Positions 39,314-48,763 of a stretch of 64,000 nt of DNA are shown here, in pieces. The notes under the pieces were generated by a model that was given only the letters and a program-made list of their open reading frames with translations, ran no database searches and was not told the DNA's origin. How positions within the stretch are numbered: position 1 is the stretch's first letter; each line of letters begins with the position of its first letter. Both the position numbers and the translations under genes were made by a program. The stretch spans positions 62,001 to 126,000 of the forward strand of contig JAQXDZ010000102.1 in the NCBI GenBank assembly GCA_029251085.1. The letters are read 5' to 3'. This DNA is from Mariniblastus sp. (GTDB taxonomy: Bacteria > Planctomycetota > Planctomycetia > Pirellulales > Pirellulaceae).

Positions 39314-41596
39314 CTACTTCTGATTAGCATCAATCGACACTTCATCACCATCTGTCTCTGCACCAGCGTCCATATTTTTGGATCTCGAAAACAGAAACAG
39401 CATCGCAGGCAGCATCAACACATCCGCCAAAAGTGCAATCACTAACAAGATTGAGATCGCCCATGCAAATCGCGAAACCACTAACATATCACTAAAATAA
39501 TAAACTAATAATCCCGCTGATCCAATCAAAGTTGTGTGCAACATTGCCGGACCGCATTGCGCGATTGTTTTCATGACCGGGTCAACTACATTGCCGAGCC
39601 GACCATTAAAATCACGAAACCGAATTAAAAAGTGAGTTGTATCATCTACAGCAATGCCCAGCGCTACACAGGCTGTCATTGCAATTGCCAAATCAACTGG
39701 AATTCCTATCCAACCAAGACCACCAAATACTAACAAGGTTGGAAAAACATTGGGAAGCATTGCAATCAACCCTAACGGCACCGATCGCAAAACTAAGATG
39801 AGGATAGGCGTAATGATGACAAATGCTAAAAGAAAGTTCTGAAACAAATCAGCTAACAGGCTTATTTGCGCGTGTTGGAACAAATGCGTTTTCCCGGTAT
39901 AGATCAACTTAGGTCGCTCGTCGGCTTCTGCCAAAAGCGTTGGATCAACTTCCGTGCCAACTATTTCCTGACCGGACAACAAAGCCTTCTCTGAGGCGGA
40001 AACTGCCTGTTCCGCGGCCAACTCAACGTCTGTCATCAAGCGATCAAAATTTGCTTTTTCGGCAAACGGGAAACGCAAACTAATTCGCCAAGTCTCTGCT
40101 TCTTCATCGACATGCAACAGATTCCCGTTGGCTAGGTTCTCTCGCTCTCGCCTCAGAATGCTGCGGTAAGCAGATCTCTTCAACATGCTACGAGCCGTTT
40201 TTTTCGATGGCTCTTTCGGAAGGAAATTGATGAGTGAATAGATCACATGGACATCCTCGAGTCGCGCGACCTTTGCCTGAATTTTATTTACCAGCGCAAC
40301 TCTATCTGGAAATGCATCAGCCGTTGGTCGATTGAACACGACTAACAATTCCGTTTGGTCCAGTGGCCCCAACTGATTCTCCAAATTCCCAATGGAAACG
40401 AGAATTTCTGATTCGGGACGAAATAATTTCTCAACCTCAACTTCAGCTCTCAATCGAGTCAACCCAAGTAGCCCGCCCAACACCACCATTGAAAAAACAA
40501 AGGCTACCGCCACCCGACGACGTTGAACCCAAGTCATGAGCGACGTCCAAAAGGAAGCGTTCTCGTTGCGTGCCGCCAGTGCGTGCAGTCCCTTGGTTCC
40601 AAATCTCGCAAGCAGGCACGGGACTAAAATCAGTTGAAACAGCATTGCAAAACCAACTCCAGTTGCGCAAAACAGCCCAAAATTTCTAATCGCGGGAAAA
40701 TCGCTCCGCATCAACGACAACATCCCCACCGCAGTCGTCGCTGCAGACACCAGACAGGGACGCCAGCCAATCGAAAGTAATTTCCGAGCGTCTCCAATCG
40801 CCTCTAATCCATATCGAATTAGATGAATACTGCCCGATGTTGCCAACACAAACACCAGCGCTGGAATGATCGACATCAAACCACCGTATTTCGTATTGCA
40901 GATTGGAATAAACGCAATGCTTGTCGCCGCTGCACCGACTGCCGCAATAAAAACGATCAGTGTTAACATTCCATTTCGCAAACAAAATAACGAAATCAAC
41001 GTCGACAGAATAATGGAAGGTAATAAAAGATAGCGAAATGAATTTTTCAACTGACCATCGATAAAGGTGGCAATGTAGGGATAGCCCCCCATCACAACCT
41101 GCTCGCGATTCAACGTAGAGTCTGAATCAATTGCCTCCCACACCAATTTCATCGATGCAGTTCGATCAGCCGTCCCAAGTTCCGACAACTCAATTAACGC
41201 ACAAGTTACCTCTGGATCATCCGCACCAAAAAAAACACCTCTTAGCCGAGCAAGAATTTGCCTTCGCGAAAAATCCGAATCTCGTGCAAGACGCTCAAAG
41301 ATCTCAGTTCCATTGGTGACTTTTTGGATTAACTCTGTGGAATCGTGACTGCGCAGATAGTCAGTGAACCTCTCCAGTCGTTCGTCTCCAAGACGGCAGT
41401 CCTCCCACGTCACAATCAGAAAATCATCTGAGCCAAATTTAGATTCGAAAAAATCATAATCTGATCTGGCTTCGGATTGGTCCGGAAGCCACTGCAGAAC
41501 ATCTTCGGTATTGGATTGAATTCGCGAAAAACCGAAACAACAAAATATGAGACAGATGGCCGCAAAGCTCACTCCCAAGTAATCAATTCGATTCAA
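39314..41596 (-). CDS. MMPL/RND-superfamily transporter
   Basis: 760 aa; two repeats of TM clusters, GILMRSDFPAIRNFGLFCATGVGFAM-like segment, CVALGIAVDDTTHFLIRFRD. Confidence 0.9.
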   Translation of the reverse strand: MNRIDYLGVSFAAICLIFCCFGFSRIQSNTEDVLQWLPDQSEARSDYDFFESKFGSDDFLIVTWEDCRLGDERLERFTDYLRSHDSTELIQKVTNGTEIFERLARDSDFSRRQILARLRGVFFGADDPEVTCALIELSELGTADRTASMKLVWEAIDSDSTLNREQVVMGGYPYIATFIDGQLKNSFRYLLLPSIILSTLISLFCLRNGMLTLIVFIAAVGAAATSIAFIPICNTKYGGLMSIIPALVFVLATSGSIHLIRYGLEAIGDARKLLSIGWRPCLVSAATTAVGMLSLMRSDFPAIRNFGLFCATGVGFAMLFQLILVPCLLARFGTKGLHALAARNENASFWTSLMTWVQRRRVAVAFVFSMVVLGGLLGLTRLRAEVEVEKLFRPESEILVSIGNLENQLGPLDQTELLVVFNRPTADAFPDRVALVNKIQAKVARLEDVHVIYSLINFLPKEPSKKTARSMLKRSAYRSILRRERENLANGNLLHVDEEAETWRISLRFPFAEKANFDRLMTDVELAAEQAVSASEKALLSGQEIVGTEVDPTLLAEADERPKLIYTGKTHLFQHAQISLLADLFQNFLLAFVIITPILILVLRSVPLGLIAMLPNVFPTLLVFGGLGWIGIPVDLAIAMTACVALGIAVDDTTHFLIRFRDFNGRLGNVVDPVMKTIAQCGPAMLHTTLIGSAGLLVYYFSDMLVVSRFAWAISILLVIALLADVLMLPAMLFLFSRSKNMDAGAETDGDEVSIDANQK

Positions 41597-41727
41597 AACC
41601 TAACCTTTTTCACAATTTGTTTACTTTACTCTACCGGCACTGGCCTAGTGATCTGCGAAATCAATTGTAGGCGATCCGCTGAGTATCGGTTAAAATTTTG
41701 AGAGTTTTTAAAAATAACGGAGCGTCA

Positions 41728-43335
41728 ATGAATCCCCATCTTTTGTTCAAAATGAAAACTGTTGCTCGCTGTACCAGTTTTATATTTTCTCTTGCCATTT
41801 TTTCAATCAGTTCAAACGCCATTGGGCAAAACCAAGTTGAAATAGCTGAACGGAAATTACCCAATGTAATAATCATGATGGCTGATGATATGGGACTGGG
41901 GGACACCAGCGCCTATCAGGACTGGACTGGCAATCCGGATTCGCTTCAAGTGAAAACGCCGTCTATGACTCAATTGGCTAAACGCGGCATTCGTTTTACC
42001 GACGCACATTCACCCTCCTCACGTTGTACCGCGACCCGGCAAGCACTTCTGACAGGGCGATACACCTGGCGAACGCGGTTAAAATTCAGCGTTCTGTGGG
42101 GACCTCAAGGTGATCCACTGATTGAACCAGGTCGAATGACACTAGGCACATTGCTTCAAAACAGCGGATACCGAACAGGTATGTCGGGCAAATGGCACTG
42201 CGGTTTAACCTACCGAAACGCAAATGGTGCTCCAGAGTCAGATTATCAAAACGTTGACCTTACCAAGGGAATTGCGGACGGGCCACTGGATCATGGATTT
42301 GATTTCTTTCATGGGACGTCACGCAGTCATCCCACGTCGAAAGATCAGGGTTGGCTGGCTGGCAACCGAGTTCCGGCAGCCGAGGGCGGGATTCAAGTCG
42401 ACCGAACAAAGTACATTCTGAACGAAACAGGTCCGACCAATTATAAAATGGCAAAGCAGTTCCTCGATAATCATCTGAGTGAACAAGATACTTCCAAGAA
42501 ACCATTTTTTCTGTATTACGCCTGCCACTCCAACCACACTTCACATGACCCCTGCAATAACATTGAAGGTCGACAAGTCAAAGGAAAAAGTCATCCGGGT
42601 GGTAAACGCAGTGATTTCATTTATGAGAACGATGTGGTTCTCGGTTTGCTAATTGATTACCTTCGACAACACGATGACCCTAGGCGTCAAGGTCATGCCT
42701 TGATCGACAATACCCTACTCATTTTCACGAGTGACAATGGAGCTGAGTCAAAGAAAAAAACCGCGACTGGTCCACTCCGCAGCAACAAAGGCTCGATCTA
42801 TGAAGGTGGGCATCGCGTCCCCTTCATTGCCTCTTGGCCTTTGGGGGGAATTGGAAACGGCGACTCAAATAACGATGGTCAAACCTCTTCGTTTCCAATC
42901 TGCCATGTGGATTTATTGGCCACTCTCGCTGAAATCGTTGGAACTTCCATCGCAGCCAAAAACGGCGAAGACAGTTTTAGTATTCTTTCCGCATTGAAAG
43001 AAAATCCACCGCCCAATCGAACTCCCATCATTCACAACGATCACAACGAAGGGGCCCGGCAAGCTGGTAAAAAACCAAAAGACCCAGAGGCCGCCTGGAT
43101 TGCGATTCGGACCGACAATCCGATTGTCAATGGAATACGGTTCCCCGGCCAATGGAAACTACTTGCTGACCACCAACTCCTTATCAATGGAAAAATAAAT
43201 CCTCGTGAGCTGTACGAACTCTCGACAGACTTGAAAGAACAAACTAATCGCTTAAATGATCCTGCGCTCACTCCATTGGTAAATGATCTCGCAAAACAAT
43301 TGCAAAACATTCACGATTCCGGTCGAATCCAATAA
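41728..43335 (+). CDS. Sulfatase with CTATR active-site motif
   Basis: PNVIIMMADDMGLGDTSAYQDWTGN; SPSSRCTATRQALLTGRYTWRTRL; LIFTSDNGAESK; start placed at internal ATG 41728 (track ORF from 41698). Confidence 0.92.
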   Translation: MNPHLLFKMKTVARCTSFIFSLAIFSISSNAIGQNQVEIAERKLPNVIIMMADDMGLGDTSAYQDWTGNPDSLQVKTPSMTQLAKRGIRFTDAHSPSSRCTATRQALLTGRYTWRTRLKFSVLWGPQGDPLIEPGRMTLGTLLQNSGYRTGMSGKWHCGLTYRNANGAPESDYQNVDLTKGIADGPLDHGFDFFHGTSRSHPTSKDQGWLAGNRVPAAEGGIQVDRTKYILNETGPTNYKMAKQFLDNHLSEQDTSKKPFFLYYACHSNHTSHDPCNNIEGRQVKGKSHPGGKRSDFIYENDVVLGLLIDYLRQHDDPRRQGHALIDNTLLIFTSDNGAESKKKTATGPLRSNKGSIYEGGHRVPFIASWPLGGIGNGDSNNDGQTSSFPICHVDLLATLAEIVGTSIAAKNGEDSFSILSALKENPPPNRTPIIHNDHNEGARQAGKKPKDPEAAWIAIRTDNPIVNGIRFPGQWKLLADHQLLINGKINPRELYELSTDLKEQTNRLNDPALTPLVNDLAKQLQNIHDSGRIQ

Positions 43336-43405
43336 CACCATCGCCACGCCCAATTTGGATGGAGTTGACTTTAACAAAATCTTTTAATGGCTCCTTAAAG
43401 AGACA

Positions 43406-44572
43406 TTAAGAACGAGAAACAACTGATGTTTGTTGTCGAAATTGACTGGGCGTTCGCCCAGTCTCTCGCTTGTAAACGGCGGCAAGATATTCCGCATGGA
43501 CGTATCCGCACAACTCGGCAATTTCATGAATCGTTAAATCTGTTTCCCGTAACAGTTGCTCAATTCGATTAATTCGGACGCGCTGGATCTCCTGATGAGG
43601 CGTTCGCTTAATTACCTTCTTGAAACGAATCTCAAGTACACGACGAGACATTGGAGTGACTCGAAGAACATCCGCAACACGAATATTTTGATTGGCATGT
43701 TCACGAATATATTTTAAAGCAACCGCGACTTCCCGATCTTCAATAGCCAACACATCCGTCGATTCTCGAGTTTCAATACCCAGCGGTTTAGTAATCAAAG
43801 GTTGTGTCGAAACCGTTTCACCCGACATCATTCGATCAAGTAACTCGGCTGCCTCAAATCCAGTTCTTCGGGTATCCGGGATGATGCTGGACAACGGGGG
43901 ACTGGCGAACTCACACTGTAAGCGATCATTATCAACGCCTAACACCGCAATCTCCTCCGGCACCGCGAAATCTAATTCCCGGCAAACATCGAGTACTTGC
44001 TGCGCTTTGTAGTCATAACAGCCCATGATTGCGACTGGCCGAGGTAGATCCCTCAACCAGTTCTCAATTCTGCGCTTCTCCCGATCGAGAGTAAATTTTG
44101 GATCGTACCGAGAAATTGCCTGATAAGTGTAAAGCTTCAATCCCTTGCGATTGACGATTTCAGAAAATCGTTCGCAACGGGAATCGGACCAACGAAATGC
44201 TGGATCGCCACAATACGCTAGATGCTTAAAACCCCGTTCTATAAAATGTTCGACCGCTAAGCTCGCAATCGCCTGATCGTCAGTATCAGCCCAGGGAATC
44301 TCAGTCACATGGCGAGCTGCACTTAAGTCCACAACGGGAAGGCCAATTTTTTTAATTGCCTTTGCAATATTGTCCGTTTCAATTCGTGCAATGATGCCGT
44401 CACCACTCCAATGACGTAACCAACCGGGAGGGTCTGCACCACGCTCCTGCTCAGCAATGAACATCGACCAATTCGCATGCTGCTTGTTGTACGCAATGAC
44501 TCCCTCTAACAGGCCGCGCGAATAGGCATTCGATGTTTCTACTAAGAGGGCAACTGATCGTCGATGACTCAT
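43406..44572 (-). CDS. XylR-like transcriptional regulator (sugar-binding domain + AraC HTH)
   Basis: MSHRRSVALLVETSNAYSRGLLEGVIAYNKQH; IAVLGVDNDRLQCEFASPPLSSIIPDTRRTGFEAAELLD; IHEIAELCGYVHAEYLAAVYKRETGRTPSQFR; divergent from xylA. Confidence 0.93.
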   Translation of the reverse strand: MSHRRSVALLVETSNAYSRGLLEGVIAYNKQHANWSMFIAEQERGADPPGWLRHWSGDGIIARIETDNIAKAIKKIGLPVVDLSAARHVTEIPWADTDDQAIASLAVEHFIERGFKHLAYCGDPAFRWSDSRCERFSEIVNRKGLKLYTYQAISRYDPKFTLDREKRRIENWLRDLPRPVAIMGCYDYKAQQVLDVCRELDFAVPEEIAVLGVDNDRLQCEFASPPLSSIIPDTRRTGFEAAELLDRMMSGETVSTQPLITKPLGIETRESTDVLAIEDREVAVALKYIREHANQNIRVADVLRVTPMSRRVLEIRFKKVIKRTPHQEIQRVRINRIEQLLRETDLTIHEIAELCGYVHAEYLAAVYKRETGRTPSQFRQQTSVVSRS

Positions 44573-44758
44573 ATCAAAATCGATTCCAACGCGAACCATG
44601 AAAAATACGCGAGAAGTAAAAACCAGCTTCCGTTGCCTCCACTCGAACCACTCTTCATCCATTCCGTGAAATATCTATGATATTTTACGCATCCTCTACT
44701 GGCAAATGGTTTTTATTGATAAACAATGAACGCAAAACCTACCACACCAGAGGCTATC

Positions 44759-46084
44759 ATGAGCACTACCAACGCATTTCCAGAAATTAACAAGATTCAG
44801 TACGAAGGCCCGGGCTCCGATAACCCATTGGCCTTCCGGTGGTACAACCCGGACGAGATCGTCGAAGGCAAGACAATGAAGGAACACCTTCGTTTCACCG
44901 TCTGCTACTGGCACACCTTTCGCGGCACTGGCGCTGATCCGTTTGGTAGCGGAACGATGGTTCGCCCTTGGGATGACGGTTCCAACTCGGTCGAAAATGC
45001 CTGCAATCGCGCTCGCGTTGCTTTTGAGTTTTTCGAAAAACTCGATGTACCCTACTATGCGTTCCACGATCGCGATGTCGCTCCCGAAGGCGAAACATTG
45101 CGTGAATCCAACGCTCATTTCGACGCGGTTGCTGATGTTCTCGAAGCAGAACAAAACCGTAGTGGTGTCAAATTATTGTGGGGCACCGCCAACATGTTTT
45201 CTCACCCGCGATTTATGCATGGTGCAGCAACGACCTGCAATCTAGATGTTTACACCTACGCCGCCGCCCAAGTCAAAAAAGCAATGGAAGTTACCCATCG
45301 ACTCGGTGGAGAGAACTATGTTTTCTGGGGTGGTCGAGAGGGCTATCAAAGTATCTACAACACTGACATGAAACGGGAACTTGATCACCTTGGCCAGTTC
45401 TTTCACATGGCCGTCGACTATGCAAAAGAAATTGGATTCACAGGCCAATTTTTAATCGAACCCAAACCAAAAGAGCCAACCAAGCATCAGTACGATTCTG
45501 ACGCCGCAGCCTGCCTCAATTTCCTGCGGAACTACGATTTGATGGATCACTTTAAACTTAACATTGAAACCAATCACGCAACACTCGCGGGGCATTCCAT
45601 GATGCACGAACTCGAGTATGCAGGAATGCAGGGAGCGCTTGGTTCAATTGACGCCAACACTGGTGACTTGCTGCTTGGCTGGGATACCGATCAATTTCCA
45701 ACTGATTATTACTTGACCACACAAACCATGCTGGTCTTGCTTAAATATGGCCTCGCTCCGGGCGGTGTTAACTTTGATGCCAAGGTACGTCGCGAGAGCT
45801 TTGAACCGGTCGATCTATTTTACGCACACATCGGAGGGATGGATGCATTCGCTCGCGGGCTAAAAATTGCGGCAGCGATCCGTGCCGATAAAGCAATCGA
45901 CTCCATCGTGACCGATCGCTATCAAAGTTGGGATTCCGAACTCGGCCAAAAAATTGAAAGTGGCCAGGTGGGCCTAGCCGACCTAGAGGCCTTAATGCTC
46001 GAAAAAGGCGAAGCCAGTGGTAATCAGAGCGGGCGTCAGGAGTTACTTGAGAACATTGTGAATCGGTATCTCGATCAAGCCTAA
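44759..46084 (+). CDS. xylA: Xylose isomerase
   Basis: [82 protein letters not shown]; track ORF starts at 44726. Confidence 0.97.
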   Translation: MSTTNAFPEINKIQYEGPGSDNPLAFRWYNPDEIVEGKTMKEHLRFTVCYWHTFRGTGADPFGSGTMVRPWDDGSNSVENACNRARVAFEFFEKLDVPYYAFHDRDVAPEGETLRESNAHFDAVADVLEAEQNRSGVKLLWGTANMFSHPRFMHGAATTCNLDVYTYAAAQVKKAMEVTHRLGGENYVFWGGREGYQSIYNTDMKRELDHLGQFFHMAVDYAKEIGFTGQFLIEPKPKEPTKHQYDSDAAACLNFLRNYDLMDHFKLNIETNHATLAGHSMMHELEYAGMQGALGSIDANTGDLLLGWDTDQFPTDYYLTTQTMLVLLKYGLAPGGVNFDAKVRRESFEPVDLFYAHIGGMDAFARGLKIAAAIRADKAIDSIVTDRYQSWDSELGQKIESGQVGLADLEALMLEKGEASGNQSGRQELLENIVNRYLDQA

Positions 46085-46151
46085 ACCAAATTTGATCCCT
46101 TGAAATCCACTTTCGAGGACGATTTCAAACAACGGTCAGGGTATAAATATG

Positions 46152-46182
46152 GGTGAGTGTGAATTAGGTTTTCACACTCACC
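46152..46182 (+). terminator. Rho-independent terminator after xylA
   Basis: ggtgagtgtgaa-ttaggtt-ttcacactcacc, 12-bp perfect stem followed by tttttctttt. Confidence 0.9.
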
Positions 46183-46207
46183 TTTTTCTTTTAGCGGATT
46201 CGAGCTT

Positions 46208-47674
46208 ATGAAATTCTCAAAAACTTTAATTTCTCTGGTGCCCCTCTTATTCGCTTTGAGCGTCTACTGCGCACCGACAAGTCAGCTCAGGGCTCAGGAA
46301 ATCGCTCAATCACCAAATATCATTCTCGTTTTTATTGACGACATGGGCTGGGGAGATTTTTCATGCTTTGGCAATCAAGCAGTCGAAACCCAAAACATCG
46401 ATCGACTCGCAAAAGAAGGGATTCGGTTCGAGCAGTTTTATGTTAACTCTCCTATTTGCTCTCCATCACGTGTCGCAATTTCGACTGGCCAATACCCTGC
46501 CCGCTGGAAAATCACATCTTACCTCGCTCACCGCCAACTCAACCAACGGAGAGGGATGGATCAATGGCTAAATCCCGAAGCGCCAATGCTTGCAAGATTC
46601 TTGCAGGACTCTGGTTATTCGACTGGGCATTTTGGAAAGTGGCACATGGGCGGACAACGCGACGTGGGTGAGGCACCCCTTATTTCAAAATACGGATTCG
46701 ATCAATCACTCACCAATTTCGAAGGACTTGGCCCCAGGGTTCTCGCTTTAAAGGATGCCTATAACGGCAAGAAAGTAACTGCTCATACTCTCGGTTCTGA
46801 TAAACTGGGCGACCCATCTGAAATTACCTATGTCGACCGATCGTTGGTAACGCAGTCGTTCACTCAGTCTGCACTGCAATTTATTAAAAAATCTGAATCC
46901 GAAAACAAACCGTTCTACATCAACCTCTGGCCGGATGATGTTCACTCTCCGTTCTTCCCTCCAGAAGCAAGACGCAGCGACGGTTCAAAACGAGCTCTTT
47001 ACCACGGTGTTCTCGATACGATGGATGAACAACTGGGTGTTCTTTTTGACTACGTAAGAGACAATCCCAACCTCCAAAACAATACCCTTATTTTAGTCTG
47101 TAGTGACAACGGACCAGAACAAGGTGCTGGTTCAGCCGGTCCATTCCGCGGATTTAAAACCCATCTGTTCGAAGGCGGCATTCGCAGTTCACTGATTGCC
47201 TGGGCTCCCGGATTGATAAATCGCAAAAAAACAGGAACGGTTAATACCGATTCATGGTTTTCAGCGATGGATCTCGTACCTTCGATTTTATCACTTGCAA
47301 ATGTCAAAACGGACACCACCTTTGACGGCCAACGACTCGAATCAGTCATTCTTGGAAACACAATTGAATCCCGGAACGCACCCCTCTTTTTCCGTCGACC
47401 TCCGGATCGAGATTCCTTTTACGGCGTACCGGACTGCCCTGATCTGGCCGTTCGCGATGGAGACTGGAAACTACTGTGCGAATACGATGGGACACAAGCG
47501 GAATTATACAACCTTAAATTGGATCGCGGAGAAACGAACAATGTCGCCGCCAACCACCCCGACCTCACTCGCCGCTTAACAGCCTCTGTCGTTCAGTGGC
47601 ATCAAGCCATGCCTCAGGACGCAGGAGCGACATTTGCCGCTACCCCCCGAAAACGCAAATCCAAGAATCCGTAA
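46208..47674 (+). CDS. Sulfatase
   Basis: 488 aa; PNIILVFIDDMGWGDFSCFGN; CSPSRVAISTGQYPARW; GHFGKWHMGG; VCSDNGPEQGAG. Confidence 0.94.
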   Translation: MKFSKTLISLVPLLFALSVYCAPTSQLRAQEIAQSPNIILVFIDDMGWGDFSCFGNQAVETQNIDRLAKEGIRFEQFYVNSPICSPSRVAISTGQYPARWKITSYLAHRQLNQRRGMDQWLNPEAPMLARFLQDSGYSTGHFGKWHMGGQRDVGEAPLISKYGFDQSLTNFEGLGPRVLALKDAYNGKKVTAHTLGSDKLGDPSEITYVDRSLVTQSFTQSALQFIKKSESENKPFYINLWPDDVHSPFFPPEARRSDGSKRALYHGVLDTMDEQLGVLFDYVRDNPNLQNNTLILVCSDNGPEQGAGSAGPFRGFKTHLFEGGIRSSLIAWAPGLINRKKTGTVNTDSWFSAMDLVPSILSLANVKTDTTFDGQRLESVILGNTIESRNAPLFFRRPPDRDSFYGVPDCPDLAVRDGDWKLLCEYDGTQAELYNLKLDRGETNNVAANHPDLTRRLTASVVQWHQAMPQDAGATFAATPRKRKSKNP

Positions 47675-47741
47675 AACACACTTTCAGATAGAATATAATT
47701 TTCGCAATCAATAACTAAACCCAAACACCGAGATCCCGAGC

Positions 47742-48125
47742 ATGCAAATCACGCGAGGAAGCCAAATTCAATTCATTCCGGCATCCCATGAAAACCCCGA
47801 CGATCCCGGCGTTTTAAAACGCGTGCTTGCGACCAAGAAAGATCTGTTCCATGGCCAGGTGATGATGGTTAACTGGTCATTGTTACCCGATGGTAAATCT
47901 TTCGAACCTCACTACCATGAGGACATGCAGGAAGTCTTTGTGATCTTAAATGGTACGGTCACAATGACGGTGGACGATCAAGCCCATGAACTCAGTCGCG
48001 GAGATGCGATCTTGATTGATCCCCACGAAATCCATCGCATGAGCAATCAATGCGGCGAAGCAGTAGAGTACATTGTGTTTGGCGTTTCGACCGAACAGGA
48101 TGGAAAAACGGTTGTGGTGCAATAA
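47742..48125 (+). CDS. Cupin domain protein
   Basis: 127 aa; FEPHYHEDMQEVFVILNGTVTMTVDDQAHELSRGDAILIDPHEIHRMSN. Confidence 0.9.
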   Translation: MQITRGSQIQFIPASHENPDDPGVLKRVLATKKDLFHGQVMMVNWSLLPDGKSFEPHYHEDMQEVFVILNGTVTMTVDDQAHELSRGDAILIDPHEIHRMSNQCGEAVEYIVFGVSTEQDGKTVVVQ

Positions 48126-48178
48126 GACAACTTTTAAAAATCAGACCGCTTCTCACAATTCCATTGAGGAAAAACCAG

Positions 48179-48637
48179 ATGACCTTGCCAAAAAACCAGA
48201 CGCACTTAGTTCGCCATTCAGTCCTACTTTTGGCGGTGTGCTGCACTCTCCTCAGTGGTTGTGCTGATCCTCCCGCCTCCGAAACTGGTTCCAAAACAGG
48301 AATCATTGGTAAAAAAACTCAGGAAGTTGGTGAATTCAAACCTGAGGATGGCGAGAAAATCGCCGACCTACAAGTGAAACCCTCCGCCAACCCCTATGCA
48401 TCTGTCGGAGCCTATGGGTTTGCCGTTTCAGAAGTTTCAAAAATTGCGGTCAATCAGGCGTTGCAGTTTTTCAAAGCAGAGCACGGGCGGATGCCAAAAG
48501 ACTACGATGAATTTATGTCTCAGATCATCAAACGAAACAACATCAAGCTGCCAGTGCTGCCAGGCAACCGCCGTTACCAGTACGATCCCGCCAAGTATGA
48601 ACTCGTGATCGTGGAAGCAGAAAAAGCAGACAAGTAA
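48179..48637 (+). CDS. Hypothetical lipoprotein
   Basis: MTLPKNQTHLVRHSVLLLAVCCTLLSGCADPPAS lipobox; track ORF from 48050 would overlap the cupin gene. Confidence 0.7.
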   Translation: MTLPKNQTHLVRHSVLLLAVCCTLLSGCADPPASETGSKTGIIGKKTQEVGEFKPEDGEKIADLQVKPSANPYASVGAYGFAVSEVSKIAVNQALQFFKAEHGRMPKDYDEFMSQIIKRNNIKLPVLPGNRRYQYDPAKYELVIVEAEKADK

Positions 48638-48763
48638 TTTCATTTATTTGTCCCGCAAATCGAGGCCATTCGCCTGCCAAGGCTGCCTGCGAGTCTGACA
48701 ATCAAAATCCGACTTGCTTGGATAACTCCAATTGGAAATTCCGCAAAGACATACCCAAGTGGG

